A DNA stretch of 40,440 nucleotides from an uncultured Bacteroidota bacterium (GCA_903919065.1 CAIXHD010000397.1:1-40440); one strand, 5' to 3'. Counted from the first letter of the stretch, positions 15,378-25,613 are shown. Notes: a model not told the origin generated them from the sequence alone. Made by a program: numbers and translations.

Positions 15378-18300
15378 ATGCTGAGAGCCCTGTTTTTCAT
15401 GGTCCTTTGCCTTTCCATTTTCTGGTTTTCCCCCGCAAATAGCCAGTCGCGTCCTCACAGGGCTGCTGAATTGTTCCTGTCGAAGAAGCTGAGCGATGAA
15501 AATCGCAGCTCAAAATTTCTTTTCGATGAACCCATAAGGAAAGGTAATATCTGGATTTTTGAAACAAGAAAACCGGATGGATTTGTTCTGGTTAAAGAAA
15601 CCGACAGCTGCAGGATTGTGGGATATTCGACCCGCAACCGGTTTACCAGGGACAATAAAATTCCTGGTCCGGCCCAGGCATTCGTTGAGACACTAGACCG
15701 AATGACTGACCTGGAAATCATTTCCAATAAACTAAAAACCAGTCCAAATCCTGTGGGACCCATGATCAGAACTCGATGGAGCCAGGAAGGTTATTTTAAT
15801 TATTACTGTCCGGAAGATATCAATGGACCCGATAATCATGTTTATGCAGGCTGCGCCGCCGTGGCAATGGGCCAGATTCTCCGCTATTACGGAAAGTCAA
15901 ATGATTTCCAGGTAACGGCTTCAACCACAGATTATGAATATGGCACACTAACAGCAACCATTGGCAACTATGACTGGAATGCGATGGAAAACCAGCCCAT
16001 CACCATTGATACCGAAGTCTCACAATTATTGTACGGATTAGGTGTACTTACACGAATGGACTATGGTCCCTCGGGTTCAACTACCTCAAATTATAATGTA
16101 TACGACAGTTTCAAAAAGCTGAAATATTTTGATGCGATCCGGATGATACGAAGCACAACTGTTTTGGATGTCTGGATTCGGAATTTTACCCGGAATATTG
16201 AAGATTATCAACCGATATATGTATCAGGCTCAGGGCATTCTTTTATTTGCGACGGTATTGATGCTGATGGAATGTTTCATTTTAATCTGGGCTGGTATGG
16301 TTATGCCGATGGCTATTATCCTCTTAATCTAGTCCTTACAATAAATATAAGTGAAGCTATTTTCAATCTGCGGCCTTATTCAAACAATTTGCCGCCTGCC
16401 AATCTCTGGATGGATACCATTAACGGACAGAGACTTCTAAAATGGGAGAAAAACCGTTTGACCACGATTGACCCAATATTCTACAGAATCCATATTAACG
16501 ACACTACTTATTACGATAATAGCAGTACCACTTTCAATACCCTCTATCTTGCACCGGGTGATCATGAACTGATGGTATCAGCAGTTTATCCTCAGGGAGA
16601 ATCAACCAGCATCGGACCCATTCAGTTTTCGGTTGAGGGTGACCAGGTTAATATACCGGACAACGCTTTAAAACAGGCAATCCAGGAAGAACTGCTTCGT
16701 GAAGATGTGACCCAAATTTATGAATCACCGACAATCAACCAACTTTTAAAAATCAAAAAGCTGGAGATCCGGCAGCACCCTGGTTCACTTTCAGGGTTAG
16801 AACATTGCCATAACATTCAGTTACTTTCAATTCACGCTGACGAACCGGTTAGCCTGGATATTGGCCCGATATCATTACTTAAGAGGTTAAAATGGCTTGA
16901 GTTAAAAAACATACAGATTACCAACCCTGATCTTCTGGGTCATAATGTCCGGCTGATCCACCTCGATCTGACCAACAGTCCCGCAGGAAGCCTGAGCTTT
17001 CTGAGTGAACTCCCCGGACTGCTCAACCTAAAGGTTCAGGACACAGAAGTAACTGATACACAGATATTCGGTATCCTAAACACTTTAACAGACCTGACTA
17101 TCAGCGGATGCAGCATACAAACAGCGACCTTTGCTCAAAGTTTAACCGGTTTAAAATACCTTGATGTTTCTCGTAACCGGCTTACGAGGTTCCGGTTGAA
17201 TGACAAACTTCCTGAACTACATCACCTTGACATCAGCCATAATCAGGTCAATGACCTCTTCTTTATGGAATACGTACCCGAAATCGAGTATATGAATGTC
17301 GGCAACAATCTGATAACCAGATTTATTACTGGCCTGAATTTTAAAAAGATCAGAGAACTCAATCTGGAAAACAACCAGATCGACAGTTTGTCAATATCAG
17401 TTCCAATGACTGTTCTCCAAAAGCTCAGAATCAATGGAAACAATATCCGGACTATCAAATATTTAAAGGATTATGCCCCTGCACTAACCGAGCTGAACAT
17501 TGCCGGTAACAGTATTCAGGATTTCTGGCTCGGCAGCCTCCAGTTTCTTGAATATCTGAATTGTTCAAACAACCGGATAAATCTCATAAATGATCTTACA
17601 GCCAATCCTTCGTTGAAGCATATCGATCTGTCGTATAACCAGCTAACTGATTTGTATCCGCTTTTCGACCATACGAACTGCTATGGTATGGAGTATCTTG
17701 ATCTTACCGGAAATCCACTGTCAACTGAGTCGACGCAAGATTTTGCTCCCTATTTACACACTACAATCGACACCTTGCTGACAGATCTGCCGCAGGTGAA
17801 TGCTCCCGGAAATCCACAGCCGGCAAGGAATACCACCATCCCGGGTGAAACTGCCAACCTGTCCTGGTCCGCCGGCGAGATTCCTGCAACGGGCTACTAT
17901 GAAGTATTTACCGGAACATCGAGGAGTTCCCTTTCACTCACCGGGACTGTTACCTCATCCACTTATCAGCTTAATGTTTCACCCGGCAAGCAATTTTTCT
18001 GGCGAGTCCGGACCGTTTTACCGGATACTTCTTATTTCAGCGGGTTATTCAAATTTATCACCTATCAACCGATGGCTTTGCCCTATAAAGAAAACTTTGA
18101 AAGCTATGCATCTTATACCAGCTTTTCCGAACAATCCACCTGTTGGATCAGGTCTGTCTCCGGGCCTTTGGGACTCACCGACGGAAGGATTGATCCGGCG
18201 AGGAAATCAGAAGGCAAACAATCACTTAAACTGATGAATGCTTCAGATGTCAAATTGCCTTTGAACCATTTGTATCAGTCAGTATTATACATAAGCATGC

Positions 18301-18929
18301 AATTGCTTGTAGAGGATGGATGTATCGGTTCAGTAAGGCTTAATGATATCAACGGAACAAATCTGGAACTCTATTTCAAGTCAAACGGAAGGTGCGACAT
18401 TATATTCAACAATAAACTGCAGGCTGAGATTCCATTTAAAAATGGAGAATGGCTTCCTTTGCAGGTGAACATGTACACCAAGGGAAAGCAGATCTGGGTT
18501 AATCTGGATTCAAACAGCTTACCCATCGACTGGATTTTTACCGGTGAGATGGTTCATGTAGGTGAACTGGAGCTGGCTTCGGCAGCAGGAACGCTCTGGC
18601 CAACTGATGGCAACCCTGTTTTTCGGGTCGATGAAATTCAGATAAAGGCGTCTGGGTCTATGGGCACAGAAAATATTCCGGCAAGTCAGGATATTCTGAT
18701 TTATCCAAATCCGGCAAGTCAGTGGATCACTATTGAGATCCCTGATTCGGCTGTGAAACCGGAAATTCGCCTATATGATCTTTCCGGAAGGATGGTTGAT
18801 ACCTATCTTACCCAGGAATGCCAAGGCAGGTGGAGAATAAATGTCATCAGGATGAATCCGGGGATTTACCTGGTCAGGATAAAATCGGCAGGGATTTCGA
18901 AAACAGTGAAAGTCTGCATTAACCAATAA
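15378..18929 (+). CDS. T9SS-secreted C10 (streptopain-type) cysteine protease with leucine-rich repeats
   Basis: A 1183-residue secreted protein. Signal peptide at 1-22 (ends ANSQ); propeptide of the Spi type at about 25-115; C10 protease domain at about 125-345 with catalytic Cys159 in YAGCAAVAMGQ and His287 in GSGHSFICDG, then HFNLGWYGYADGYY. Residues about 430-800 hold SDS22-like leucine-rich repeats (for example LKYLDVSRNRLTRF, LEYLNCSNNRIN). A fibronectin-type segment (about 805-895) and a jelly-roll domain (about 900-1090) follow. The last 75 residues are a type A T9SS sorting domain (ILIYPNPASQWITIEI ... GIYLVRI). The LRR probably bind protein targets; this is inference. Both catalytic residues are intact. 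Confidence 0.9.
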   Translation: MLRALFFMVLCLSIFWFSPANSQSRPHRAAELFLSKKLSDENRSSKFLFDEPIRKGNIWIFETRKPDGFVLVKETDSCRIVGYSTRNRFTRDNKIPGPAQAFVETLDRMTDLEIISNKLKTSPNPVGPMIRTRWSQEGYFNYYCPEDINGPDNHVYAGCAAVAMGQILRYYGKSNDFQVTASTTDYEYGTLTATIGNYDWNAMENQPITIDTEVSQLLYGLGVLTRMDYGPSGSTTSNYNVYDSFKKLKYFDAIRMIRSTTVLDVWIRNFTRNIEDYQPIYVSGSGHSFICDGIDADGMFHFNLGWYGYADGYYPLNLVLTINISEAIFNLRPYSNNLPPANLWMDTINGQRLLKWEKNRLTTIDPIFYRIHINDTTYYDNSSTTFNTLYLAPGDHELMVSAVYPQGESTSIGPIQFSVEGDQVNIPDNALKQAIQEELLREDVTQIYESPTINQLLKIKKLEIRQHPGSLSGLEHCHNIQLLSIHADEPVSLDIGPISLLKRLKWLELKNIQITNPDLLGHNVRLIHLDLTNSPAGSLSFLSELPGLLNLKVQDTEVTDTQIFGILNTLTDLTISGCSIQTATFAQSLTGLKYLDVSRNRLTRFRLNDKLPELHHLDISHNQVNDLFFMEYVPEIEYMNVGNNLITRFITGLNFKKIRELNLENNQIDSLSISVPMTVLQKLRINGNNIRTIKYLKDYAPALTELNIAGNSIQDFWLGSLQFLEYLNCSNNRINLINDLTANPSLKHIDLSYNQLTDLYPLFDHTNCYGMEYLDLTGNPLSTESTQDFAPYLHTTIDTLLTDLPQVNAPGNPQPARNTTIPGETANLSWSAGEIPATGYYEVFTGTSRSSLSLTGTVTSSTYQLNVSPGKQFFWRVRTVLPDTSYFSGLFKFITYQPMALPYKENFESYASYTSFSEQSTCWIRSVSGPLGLTDGRIDPARKSEGKQSLKLMNASDVKLPLNHLYQSVLYISMQLLVEDGCIGSVRLNDINGTNLELYFKSNGRCDIIFNNKLQAEIPFKNGEWLPLQVNMYTKGKQIWVNLDSNSLPIDWIFTGEMVHVGELELASAAGTLWPTDGNPVFRVDEIQIKASGSMGTENIPASQDILIYPNPASQWITIEIPDSAVKPEIRLYDLSGRMVDTYLTQECQGRWRINVIRMNPGIYLVRIKSAGISKTVKVCINQ

Positions 18930-18958
18930 ACAGATTACCTGGCAGGTTGTATGGCCGC

Positions 18959-20113
18959 TTAATACTTATGCAACATAAATCCCATTCCCCGGTTGGCATT
19001 CCAGCCGAAATCAAAGAAAGTGCAGTTTTCCCATGACGAGCCAGTACCCCAAAGATCCTTGGCGGATGAACTAATCCAGGCAGGCTCCCATACCATGATC
19101 CCCATGCCGCCGCCGTCCATTATGGCCTTAGTGAGGTCGGTCATAAAGTTCAGCTGCCCTTCTTCTGATAATGGATACCCTGGCTCAACATCACCAGCAT
19201 TATAAATATTATTGTAGCTGTCAGCATTCTGGCTTGTCCATGGATAGGCGGTTTCCACAATCATGACCTCTTTATTAAAAACACCCTTAAAATCAGCGAC
19301 ATACTTACTAATCTCAGTTATTGGGACATCGCTCCATTTCGAATAATAGGAAAACCCGATAATTTCAAAATCCGTGACTGCACCTTCTGCAGAGATTTTA
19401 TTGAACCAGAATTCAACGTTTTCCGGCTGGGCAATATGAAGAATGATTTGGGTTTTGATCGTTGACAGTGCCGATACGTCCCGTACTGCCTTTATACCTG
19501 AATTTATCAGCCTGCCCTGATTCTTCCATCCATTTGCTGAGTAACAGCTACCGAGAGGCAAAAGCATTCCCGGATTGATCTCATTCCCTATTTGAACCAT
19601 TTCCGGCATTAGTCCCTCATCGTTCAATGCCTTTAAGGTTTGATAAGTATATTGATAAACCGAGTCAATCAATACTTCCAGACCAGCCGATGCCCAGGCT
19701 GCCGGAATATTTTGTTTCCCGGGACCGGCCCAGGTATCGGAAAAATGAAAATCAAGATTTACAGCCAGTCCGGCATCTTTACAGCGCCGAATCGCGACTT
19801 TAATATCCGCCAGATCATTATACATTTTGGTACCGTTGCTACCGTAGACGTCTTTTGTCCAGACTGGATTATGCCAAATCCGCAAGCGCACCAGGTTAGC
19901 CCCGTGATCCTTGAATATCTGGTAAGGATCCTTTATCTGACCATTATCACGATAAACCCCTCCATGTTCGAGAATCTGGTTAACATAGGACAGGTCGGCA
20001 CCGAAGACAAATTTCGTTTTACCCAGGATTTCTTCCTTTTTGCAGGAAGATGGCAGCGATAATAAAGTAAAGATCCCCAAAGGAATGAGTAGGTGGGAGA
20101 CAAGCTTTTTCAT
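18959..20113 (-). CDS. GH53 endo-beta-1,4-galactanase lipoprotein
   Basis: A 384-residue lipoprotein (lipobox region LPSSC, Cys24) made of one GH53 (beta/alpha)8 domain. Family blocks are GADLSYVNQILEHGG, RLRIWHNP, DFHFSDTWAGPGKQ, the acid/base Glu178 in QIGNEINPG and the nucleophile Glu287 in MIVETAYPWT, followed near the end by GIMVWEPAWI and LWGTGSSWEN. GH53 enzymes cut beta-1,4-galactan side chains of pectin (type I arabinogalactan). Surface anchoring fits initial attack on polymer. It lies near GH127 and GH35 genes, though these are not in one operon. Confidence 0.93.
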   Translation of the reverse strand: MKKLVSHLLIPLGIFTLLSLPSSCKKEEILGKTKFVFGADLSYVNQILEHGGVYRDNGQIKDPYQIFKDHGANLVRLRIWHNPVWTKDVYGSNGTKMYNDLADIKVAIRRCKDAGLAVNLDFHFSDTWAGPGKQNIPAAWASAGLEVLIDSVYQYTYQTLKALNDEGLMPEMVQIGNEINPGMLLPLGSCYSANGWKNQGRLINSGIKAVRDVSALSTIKTQIILHIAQPENVEFWFNKISAEGAVTDFEIIGFSYYSKWSDVPITEISKYVADFKGVFNKEVMIVETAYPWTSQNADSYNNIYNAGDVEPGYPLSEEGQLNFMTDLTKAIMDGGGMGIMVWEPAWISSSAKDLWGTGSSWENCTFFDFGWNANRGMGFMLHKY

Positions 20114-20185
20114 TCAATAAAATTAAGCAATAATAATTCTGGTGTTCACTTATCCTGTAAACATCCGTCCAATAAGGAATTTATA

Positions 20186-20812
20186 TTATCTGTCGACCCA
20201 CCGGACACCGATAGGATTGGTGTACCAGGGAAAGCCTCGCAAATCAATGGATTCTGCACCGATGGAGATATCAGAGTTTTCCCAGGGCACAATTCTGCCA
20301 TAATATTCAAGGTTACCGGCCGAATTATAGGTGGTCACTGATGCGGTGGCATTTCCAAAAGGAGAAATCTTCATATCGATTCGAAAGCCTATCCCCAATT
20401 CGGTCATCACATTAAGCTTAACCAGATGGTAGCCGCTGTTTGGATTTGTTTTAACGCTCTTTGAAGTCACTTTCCCCATAACTGTCTTATCAGTCATCCA
20501 GTTGTTTGACTTAGTCCGGTCAACCGGACTGCTGGTCTGGAATATCAGTGAATTTCCCGAAACCCGAATAAAATTCATTACCGGATTTACATCATTGCCA
20601 GATACCTGGTTTGGTACCAATACAAAATCCAAATTGGCGATCAGATCATTTATACGGCTGATACTTTCCGCTTCTGACTTTTGCCTGAGCGCTTTTTTTT
20701 CTGCGCCCGAAAGTTTGCCTTTTGTTGATATCACCTGAGCGACATCAACCGGGGTGAGAGCCCAGCCCCCAATGATCATGGCGAATAGCAACACAATCTT
20801 TTTCATTGTCAT
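20186..20812 (-). CDS. DUF4251 family exported protein
   Basis: A 208-residue protein with a signal peptide (MTMKKIVLLFAMIIGGWA). The ATG at 20806 is an equal alternative; the GTG at 20890 would put 26 extra residues before the signal and is rejected. The mature part, with ISRINDLIANLDFVLVPNQV and MNFIRVSGNSLIFQ, fits the Bacteroidota DUF4251 family, which has no known function. It is cotranscribed or adjacent to the GH53 gene (72 nt gap), with no further link visible. Confidence 0.75.
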   Translation of the reverse strand: MTMKKIVLLFAMIIGGWALTPVDVAQVISTKGKLSGAEKKALRQKSEAESISRINDLIANLDFVLVPNQVSGNDVNPVMNFIRVSGNSLIFQTSSPVDRTKSNNWMTDKTVMGKVTSKSVKTNPNSGYHLVKLNVMTELGIGFRIDMKISPFGNATASVTTYNSAGNLEYYGRIVPWENSDISIGAESIDLRGFPWYTNPIGVRWVDR

Positions 20813-20935
20813 AACCGCTAAATTTAACAAATACTGCCTGGGGACACCGAAAATTATAACAAAAACCGCACCAAACCAACCTTTTAGCACTTTAATAAAC
20901 CGGCAGATTTGTATATTTTCTTATTAGCAGATTTT

Positions 20936-20967
20936 CACATTGCCACATTGGCACATTGGCACATTTG
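20936..20967. repeat. CACATTGG octamer array, four copies
   Basis: Units CACATTGC, CACATTGG, CACATTGG and CACATTTG lie between the divergent DUF4251 and GH127-type genes, about 43 nt before the likely ATG at 21010. An ATG inside the array (20956) opens a longer reading frame but is not a sensible start. Confidence 0.8.
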
Positions 20968-21009
20968 CCTAACTTTACCCAATTCGACAGAATCTTTAAC
21001 CAGCTTAAT

Positions 21010-23049
21010 ATGTTACGTACCTCAGCTCTTTTTATGACCGGATTAATTGCTTTGTGCTTATCGTGCAGCAAGCAGGAATCAAACTATCCCGCAAACCGGG
21101 AACCATTGAAAGCCAACACCTTCATCCAGCTGCCGCTTGGAACAGTGAAACCGGCAGGTTGGCTGAAAGACCAACTGGTATTACAGGCCAATGGCTTACC
21201 AGGCCATCTCGATGAATACTGGCCTTCGCTGACCACATCCGCATGGCAGGGAGGTGACGGGGAAGCATGGGAACGCGGCCCCTACTATCTTGATGGAATG
21301 GTCCCACTCGCCTATCTTCTGGATGATCCGAGATTGATAAATAAAGTCAAAACATGGATGGAACCGATATTGGCTTCGGGTCAGCAAAACGGATGGTTCG
21401 GACCCGCAAAAAACACAGATCGCTGGCCATTGGCGGTTGGTTTGAAAGTTCTTAAGAGCTATTACGAAGGCAGCAAAGATCCGCGTGCACTTGATATGAT
21501 TAAGAAGTACTTTGTATATCTAGCAGATAACAGTCCCGACTGGCCTGATAAGGAATGGCGGGGAGTTCGTGCCATGGAAAATGCAGTAACGGGATACTGG
21601 CTTTTTCGTCAGACTGGCGACACTACTATTTTAAAAGCGATTCGATCCATACAAAACAGTTCATTTTCGTGGTCGAACTATTTTACAAAATTCCCATGGG
21701 ATTCCCTCGCCGCCAAAGAAGGCAGAATACCAAAAATCTGGGATGCTGTTGGACTGACTGCCCATGTGGTAAATAATGCCATGGCTACTAAATATCCGGG
21801 GATCTGGTCGCAGCAATCCGGAAACGCTGTTGATATGCAAGCATCAATGACGGCACTGGCGAACCTCGACAGTCATCATGGTCAGGTAGGCGGACGCTTC
21901 TCCGGAGATGAGCATCTGAGTGGTAAAAACCCAACTCAGGGAACTGAGATGTGTGCTGTTGTTGAGTATATGTTTTCATTAGAAAACCTGATAGAAATAA
22001 CAGGCGATGTAAAACTCGCCGACCGGTTGGATATCCTTGCTTTCAACAGTCTGCCAGGAACCTGCACTGCAGATTACTGGGCTCACCAGTATGACCAGCA
22101 GGCAAATCAGGTACTAGTCAGTGATGGTCAGCGTCCCTGGTCGAGTAACAGGCCTGATGCCAATATTTTCGGAACTGAGCCGGATTTTGGATGCTGCACT
22201 GCCAATGGTCATCAGGGATGGCCGAAATATACACAGTCGCTCTGGATGGCATCTCCTGACGGGGGATTAGCGGCAATAAGTTATGCTCCCTGCACGGTTC
22301 AGGCTCTTGCAGGTTCGAAAGTACCGGTAAAAATTGAAGTTCAATCAAACTACCCTTTCGACGAAAAAATCGTGATTCTGGTTGATCCAACAACAGAAGC
22401 TTCATTTCCTCTATACATGAGAATTCCTGAATGGGCAGCAAAACCAACTGTAGCTATTAATGGAGAACCGTTTGCAAGCAAGACCGGTGAATTTCTGATT
22501 GTCAATAGGAAATGGAAAAAAGGTGATCGCATTGAGCTCATCCTGGCATCGCCGGTTCGAATTGAAACCCGTTACAATCAGGCAGCTGCGGTTGCCAAGG
22601 GCCCACTTTTCTTCAGCATAAGAATTGACAAAAAATTCACTCCGATTACCTTACAGAAATCATACACTTATATGGGGTCGACCGACTGGCAGATCGAGCC
22701 GGCAAGTCCATGGAATTATGGATTGATTCTTAGTGATAAGGATATATCGAAGAATTTTGAAATAATCACCAATCCGATTGGAAAATATCCGTTTGGCGAG
22801 CGCGGAGATCTTGTTTTTAATTCCGCGACCGGGGGATTCGATACTTTGAATCAGAATCCACCATTGATTCTCAAGGCTAAAGGGAAATTAATTCCCACCT
22901 GGGGAATGGATGGGTTTAATGCTGCCTTGACGCCGCATTCACCCGTTACACTAACCGGGGAAGCTGCATCTGCTTCGCCGGTTGATGTTGAATTAATCCC
23001 GTATGCTTCGGCGAAGTTGAGAGTATCGGAGATTCCGGTTATCAAATAA
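21010..23049 (+). CDS. GH127-superfamily (DUF1680) glycosidase lipoprotein
   Basis: A 679-residue lipoprotein; the start at 21010 gives a normal signal with lipobox LSC (Cys19), whereas the frame-open ATG at 20956 lies in a repeat. The (alpha/alpha)6 barrel family is shown by GTVKPAGWLKDQL, GEAWERGPYYLDG and, most clearly, by the metal and nucleophile residues: Glu313 and Cys315 in GTEMC, and Cys395-Cys396 in FGCCTANGHQGW. In the beta-L-arabinofuranosidase HypBA1 the equivalent Glu, Cys and Cys-Cys bind zinc and one Cys is the nucleophile. An arabinofuranosidase or related role fits the nearby galactanase. It starts an operon with the next two genes. Confidence 0.87.
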   Translation: MLRTSALFMTGLIALCLSCSKQESNYPANREPLKANTFIQLPLGTVKPAGWLKDQLVLQANGLPGHLDEYWPSLTTSAWQGGDGEAWERGPYYLDGMVPLAYLLDDPRLINKVKTWMEPILASGQQNGWFGPAKNTDRWPLAVGLKVLKSYYEGSKDPRALDMIKKYFVYLADNSPDWPDKEWRGVRAMENAVTGYWLFRQTGDTTILKAIRSIQNSSFSWSNYFTKFPWDSLAAKEGRIPKIWDAVGLTAHVVNNAMATKYPGIWSQQSGNAVDMQASMTALANLDSHHGQVGGRFSGDEHLSGKNPTQGTEMCAVVEYMFSLENLIEITGDVKLADRLDILAFNSLPGTCTADYWAHQYDQQANQVLVSDGQRPWSSNRPDANIFGTEPDFGCCTANGHQGWPKYTQSLWMASPDGGLAAISYAPCTVQALAGSKVPVKIEVQSNYPFDEKIVILVDPTTEASFPLYMRIPEWAAKPTVAINGEPFASKTGEFLIVNRKWKKGDRIELILASPVRIETRYNQAAAVAKGPLFFSIRIDKKFTPITLQKSYTYMGSTDWQIEPASPWNYGLILSDKDISKNFEIITNPIGKYPFGERGDLVFNSATGGFDTLNQNPPLILKAKGKLIPTWGMDGFNAALTPHSPVTLTGEAASASPVDVELIPYASAKLRVSEIPVIK

Positions 23050-23156
23050 AGAGAGAATGGGAGATAGTCGAGATTCGAAGACCAATTTTGAATTTTGAAA
23101 TTACATAGTCAAGTATAGTTACGCAAATGACTTACAGGAAACTAATTACGAAGAGT

Positions 23157-23195
23157 TGTCATTCCCGCGAAGGCGGGAACCCCGTCGCTGCGAGT
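23157..23195. repeat. REP-like palindrome upstream of the 23196 gene
   Basis: TTCCCGC (23162-23168) and GCGGGAA (23173-23179) form a perfect 7-bp stem with loop GAAG, inside the widespread dispersed motif CATTCCCGCGAAGGCGGGAA. It is read in frame as CHSREGGNPV, a well-known false N-terminal extension, so it marks noncoding DNA just before the real ATG at 23196. Confidence 0.75.
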
Positions 23196-25613
23196 ATGAA
23201 CCCTGGCATAAAGCAGTCATTCTTTATCCTGTTCCTCGGAATCCTTTTGGCCTCTTGTGCGCCAAAAGGGAATGAATGGAAAACCAGCCAGTTTTTAATC
23301 CGGGTTTCGGATCAAGGAATGATCACTGAGTTTTCTGATCCTTCAAATGGCAAAAATTATCTGGCTAAAGATAAACCAGCTCCACTGATGCAAATCAGAA
23401 CCAGTGGAAAATACCTGGTGCCACTATCCTGCACCAGAGACGAGAAAAGTGGAACAGTAACCCTCACATTCGAGGGTAACCGCCAGGCTAAAATCCTGAT
23501 TCAGGCAAAACCTTCCCATGTATTGTTTAAGCTCGAAGAAATTACAGGAAATGATCCGCTTGACTTGATAGTATGGGGACCCTACCCGACCACGATCTCT
23601 CAGATTATTGGAGAAACAGTAGGGGTAGTAAGGGATTCTGCCTTTGCAATTGGCATTCAGGTGTTGAACTTGAAAACGCTGGGCGGCTTTCCGACAGAAG
23701 AGAATGATATGGATCCGGGGTTTGATATTTTCGAGACCAACAGTTTGGTGGATGTTGCCGACTCGATCAAGGTATTTTACCGTGGCCAGACGGCACGAAA
23801 GGAATCCTTTGGAAGTGTTATTCAGGCATATTGCAGGAACCGCGATAAGGAACGCATCATCTCCAACTGGGCTCATGATTATTATGTAGCTCCGGCATTT
23901 AATGATGGTGGTGTCACCGGCTCCTCAATAGCTCTTTTCGGATGCAATTCTGTTGATGCGCTTAAGACTATCGGTGAGATCGAAATTGCTGAAGGCCTTC
24001 CACATCCAATGATCGATGGCGAATGGGGGAAAACCGCCCGCGGAGCATCTGCTGCCTACCTGATAATGAATTTTGGAGTTAAGGAATTAGAGGATGCACT
24101 GGCACTGACTAAAAAGGCCGGCTTAAAATATCTGTATCACGAAGGCCCATTTGAAACCTGGGGGCATTTCAAGTTAAACGCCAGCCAGTTTCCTGAAAAC
24201 TGGGAAACCATTAAACTCATGGTCAATCGGGCAGCGGAAGAGAATATTCGTATCGGTGTTCATACACTGTCGAATTTCATTACCACGAACGATCCTTATG
24301 TTACTCCGGTACCTGATCCGCGATTGGCAAGAGTGGGTTCATCAACATTGGCCAAGGCAGCAGGCAAAGACGATAAAACCATTACTATATCTGATCCTAA
24401 GTTTTTCAATCAAATGAAAAACAACACCTTGCGCTGCGTAGTTATCGGAAATGAATTAATCAGGTACAAGGAAGTTTCCACCTCAGTGCCCTGGGAATTG
24501 AAAGATTGTGAGCGGGGAGCCTACGGAACCATTGCTGTTGCACATGAAGCAGGTGCTGATATCGGCAAGTTAATGGACCATGGGTACCAAACCTTTCTTA
24601 CGAACAATGACTTGTCCATGGAAATGTCGACCTGCATTGCTGATTTCTTCAATTTCACGGGTTGCCGGCAAATCTCATTCGACGGTCTCGAGGGTAACTT
24701 GTCGACAGGCATGGGTCAATACGGGCAACAGCGGTTTACGCAAAACTGGTATGACCACCTCAATCCGGAGCTGAAAGGTCAGGTTATCACTGATGCAAGT
24801 ACTCCGGGTCATTACTTCTGGCACATGTATACCCGAATGAATTGGGGAGAGCCGTGGTATGCGGGCTTCAGGGAAAGTCAAACCCAGTACCGCCTTCTTA
24901 ACCAGCTGTATTTCCAGCGCAACCTGATGCCATCGATGCTTGGATGGTTCAGGATGACATCAGAAACCAGCCTCGAGGACATCGAATGGCTCCTTGCCCG
25001 TTCAGCAGGTTTCGATGCAGGATATGCTCTTGTAACCTCCCTGGCGGCAGTGGAAAAAAACGGTTTCAGCGAAAAGATTCTCACCTCATTAAGGGAATGG
25101 GAGCGGGCGAGAATGGCAGGGGTTTTTCCTGTGGAAGTCAGAAAAAAAATGCAGAATATCAAGAATGAATTCCATCTTGAACCAGAAGGTCCCAACAACT
25201 GGAACCTTTATCCATATACCACCTGGCGCTCAGAATACAAGCCAGGCACTGCTCCGGCTACCATTGAGATCAACAATGAGAATCCCGATCAACCAATTCA
25301 ATTCATTCTCTCTTCCGGTCCAGAAAATTCAGTGATGGGAATAACCATGAGTATTGATGGTGGCCGAAAAGTTAGAATCCCGATTGAACTACCTGCAAAT
25401 CATTATCTTAAATATACAGGGGGAAGTTATATTTATCTATATGATGCTACCTGGCAACAAGTAAGCACAGGACAGCTTATACAGAGTGATGTTACGCTGA
25501 CTCAAGGAAAACATAAAATCGATTTTGAGGCAGTATTCACCCAGGCAGGACCAAAGCAGGGAATAAAAATTGAAATGAAAACAGCCGGGCTGCCATTCAC
25601 TCTATCGTTATGA
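23196..25613 (+). CDS. Large lipoprotein, probable novel glycoside hydrolase-like enzyme
   Basis: An 805-residue lipoprotein (lipobox LLASC, Cys21) that I cannot place in a named family. The order resembles TIM-barrel glycosidases with an N-terminal super-sandwich: a beta-rich part at about 25-260, then alternating beta/alpha segments at about 300-640 (GLKYLYHEGPFETWGHF, IRIGVHTLSNFI, RQISFDGLEGN) and a C-terminal beta domain. Acidic residues in YHEGPFE and SFDGLEG are candidates for catalysis by analogy with GH31/36/97-like barrels; this is inference. The start at 23196 is chosen because an earlier ATG (23127) runs through a REP element. Its TGA overlaps the next ATG (ATGA), so it is coupled to the UroD-like gene. 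Confidence 0.6.
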   Translation: MNPGIKQSFFILFLGILLASCAPKGNEWKTSQFLIRVSDQGMITEFSDPSNGKNYLAKDKPAPLMQIRTSGKYLVPLSCTRDEKSGTVTLTFEGNRQAKILIQAKPSHVLFKLEEITGNDPLDLIVWGPYPTTISQIIGETVGVVRDSAFAIGIQVLNLKTLGGFPTEENDMDPGFDIFETNSLVDVADSIKVFYRGQTARKESFGSVIQAYCRNRDKERIISNWAHDYYVAPAFNDGGVTGSSIALFGCNSVDALKTIGEIEIAEGLPHPMIDGEWGKTARGASAAYLIMNFGVKELEDALALTKKAGLKYLYHEGPFETWGHFKLNASQFPENWETIKLMVNRAAEENIRIGVHTLSNFITTNDPYVTPVPDPRLARVGSSTLAKAAGKDDKTITISDPKFFNQMKNNTLRCVVIGNELIRYKEVSTSVPWELKDCERGAYGTIAVAHEAGADIGKLMDHGYQTFLTNNDLSMEMSTCIADFFNFTGCRQISFDGLEGNLSTGMGQYGQQRFTQNWYDHLNPELKGQVITDASTPGHYFWHMYTRMNWGEPWYAGFRESQTQYRLLNQLYFQRNLMPSMLGWFRMTSETSLEDIEWLLARSAGFDAGYALVTSLAAVEKNGFSEKILTSLREWERARMAGVFPVEVRKKMQNIKNEFHLEPEGPNNWNLYPYTTWRSEYKPGTAPATIEINNENPDQPIQFILSSGPENSVMGITMSIDGGRKVRIPIELPANHYLKYTGGSYIYLYDATWQQVSTGQLIQSDVTLTQGKHKIDFEAVFTQAGPKQGIKIEMKTAGLPFTLSL

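Noticed and set aside
23127-23195. Earlier ATG for the 23196 lipoprotein
   Set aside because: The extension reads a REP palindrome (CHSREGGNPV) and would block the lipoprotein signal.
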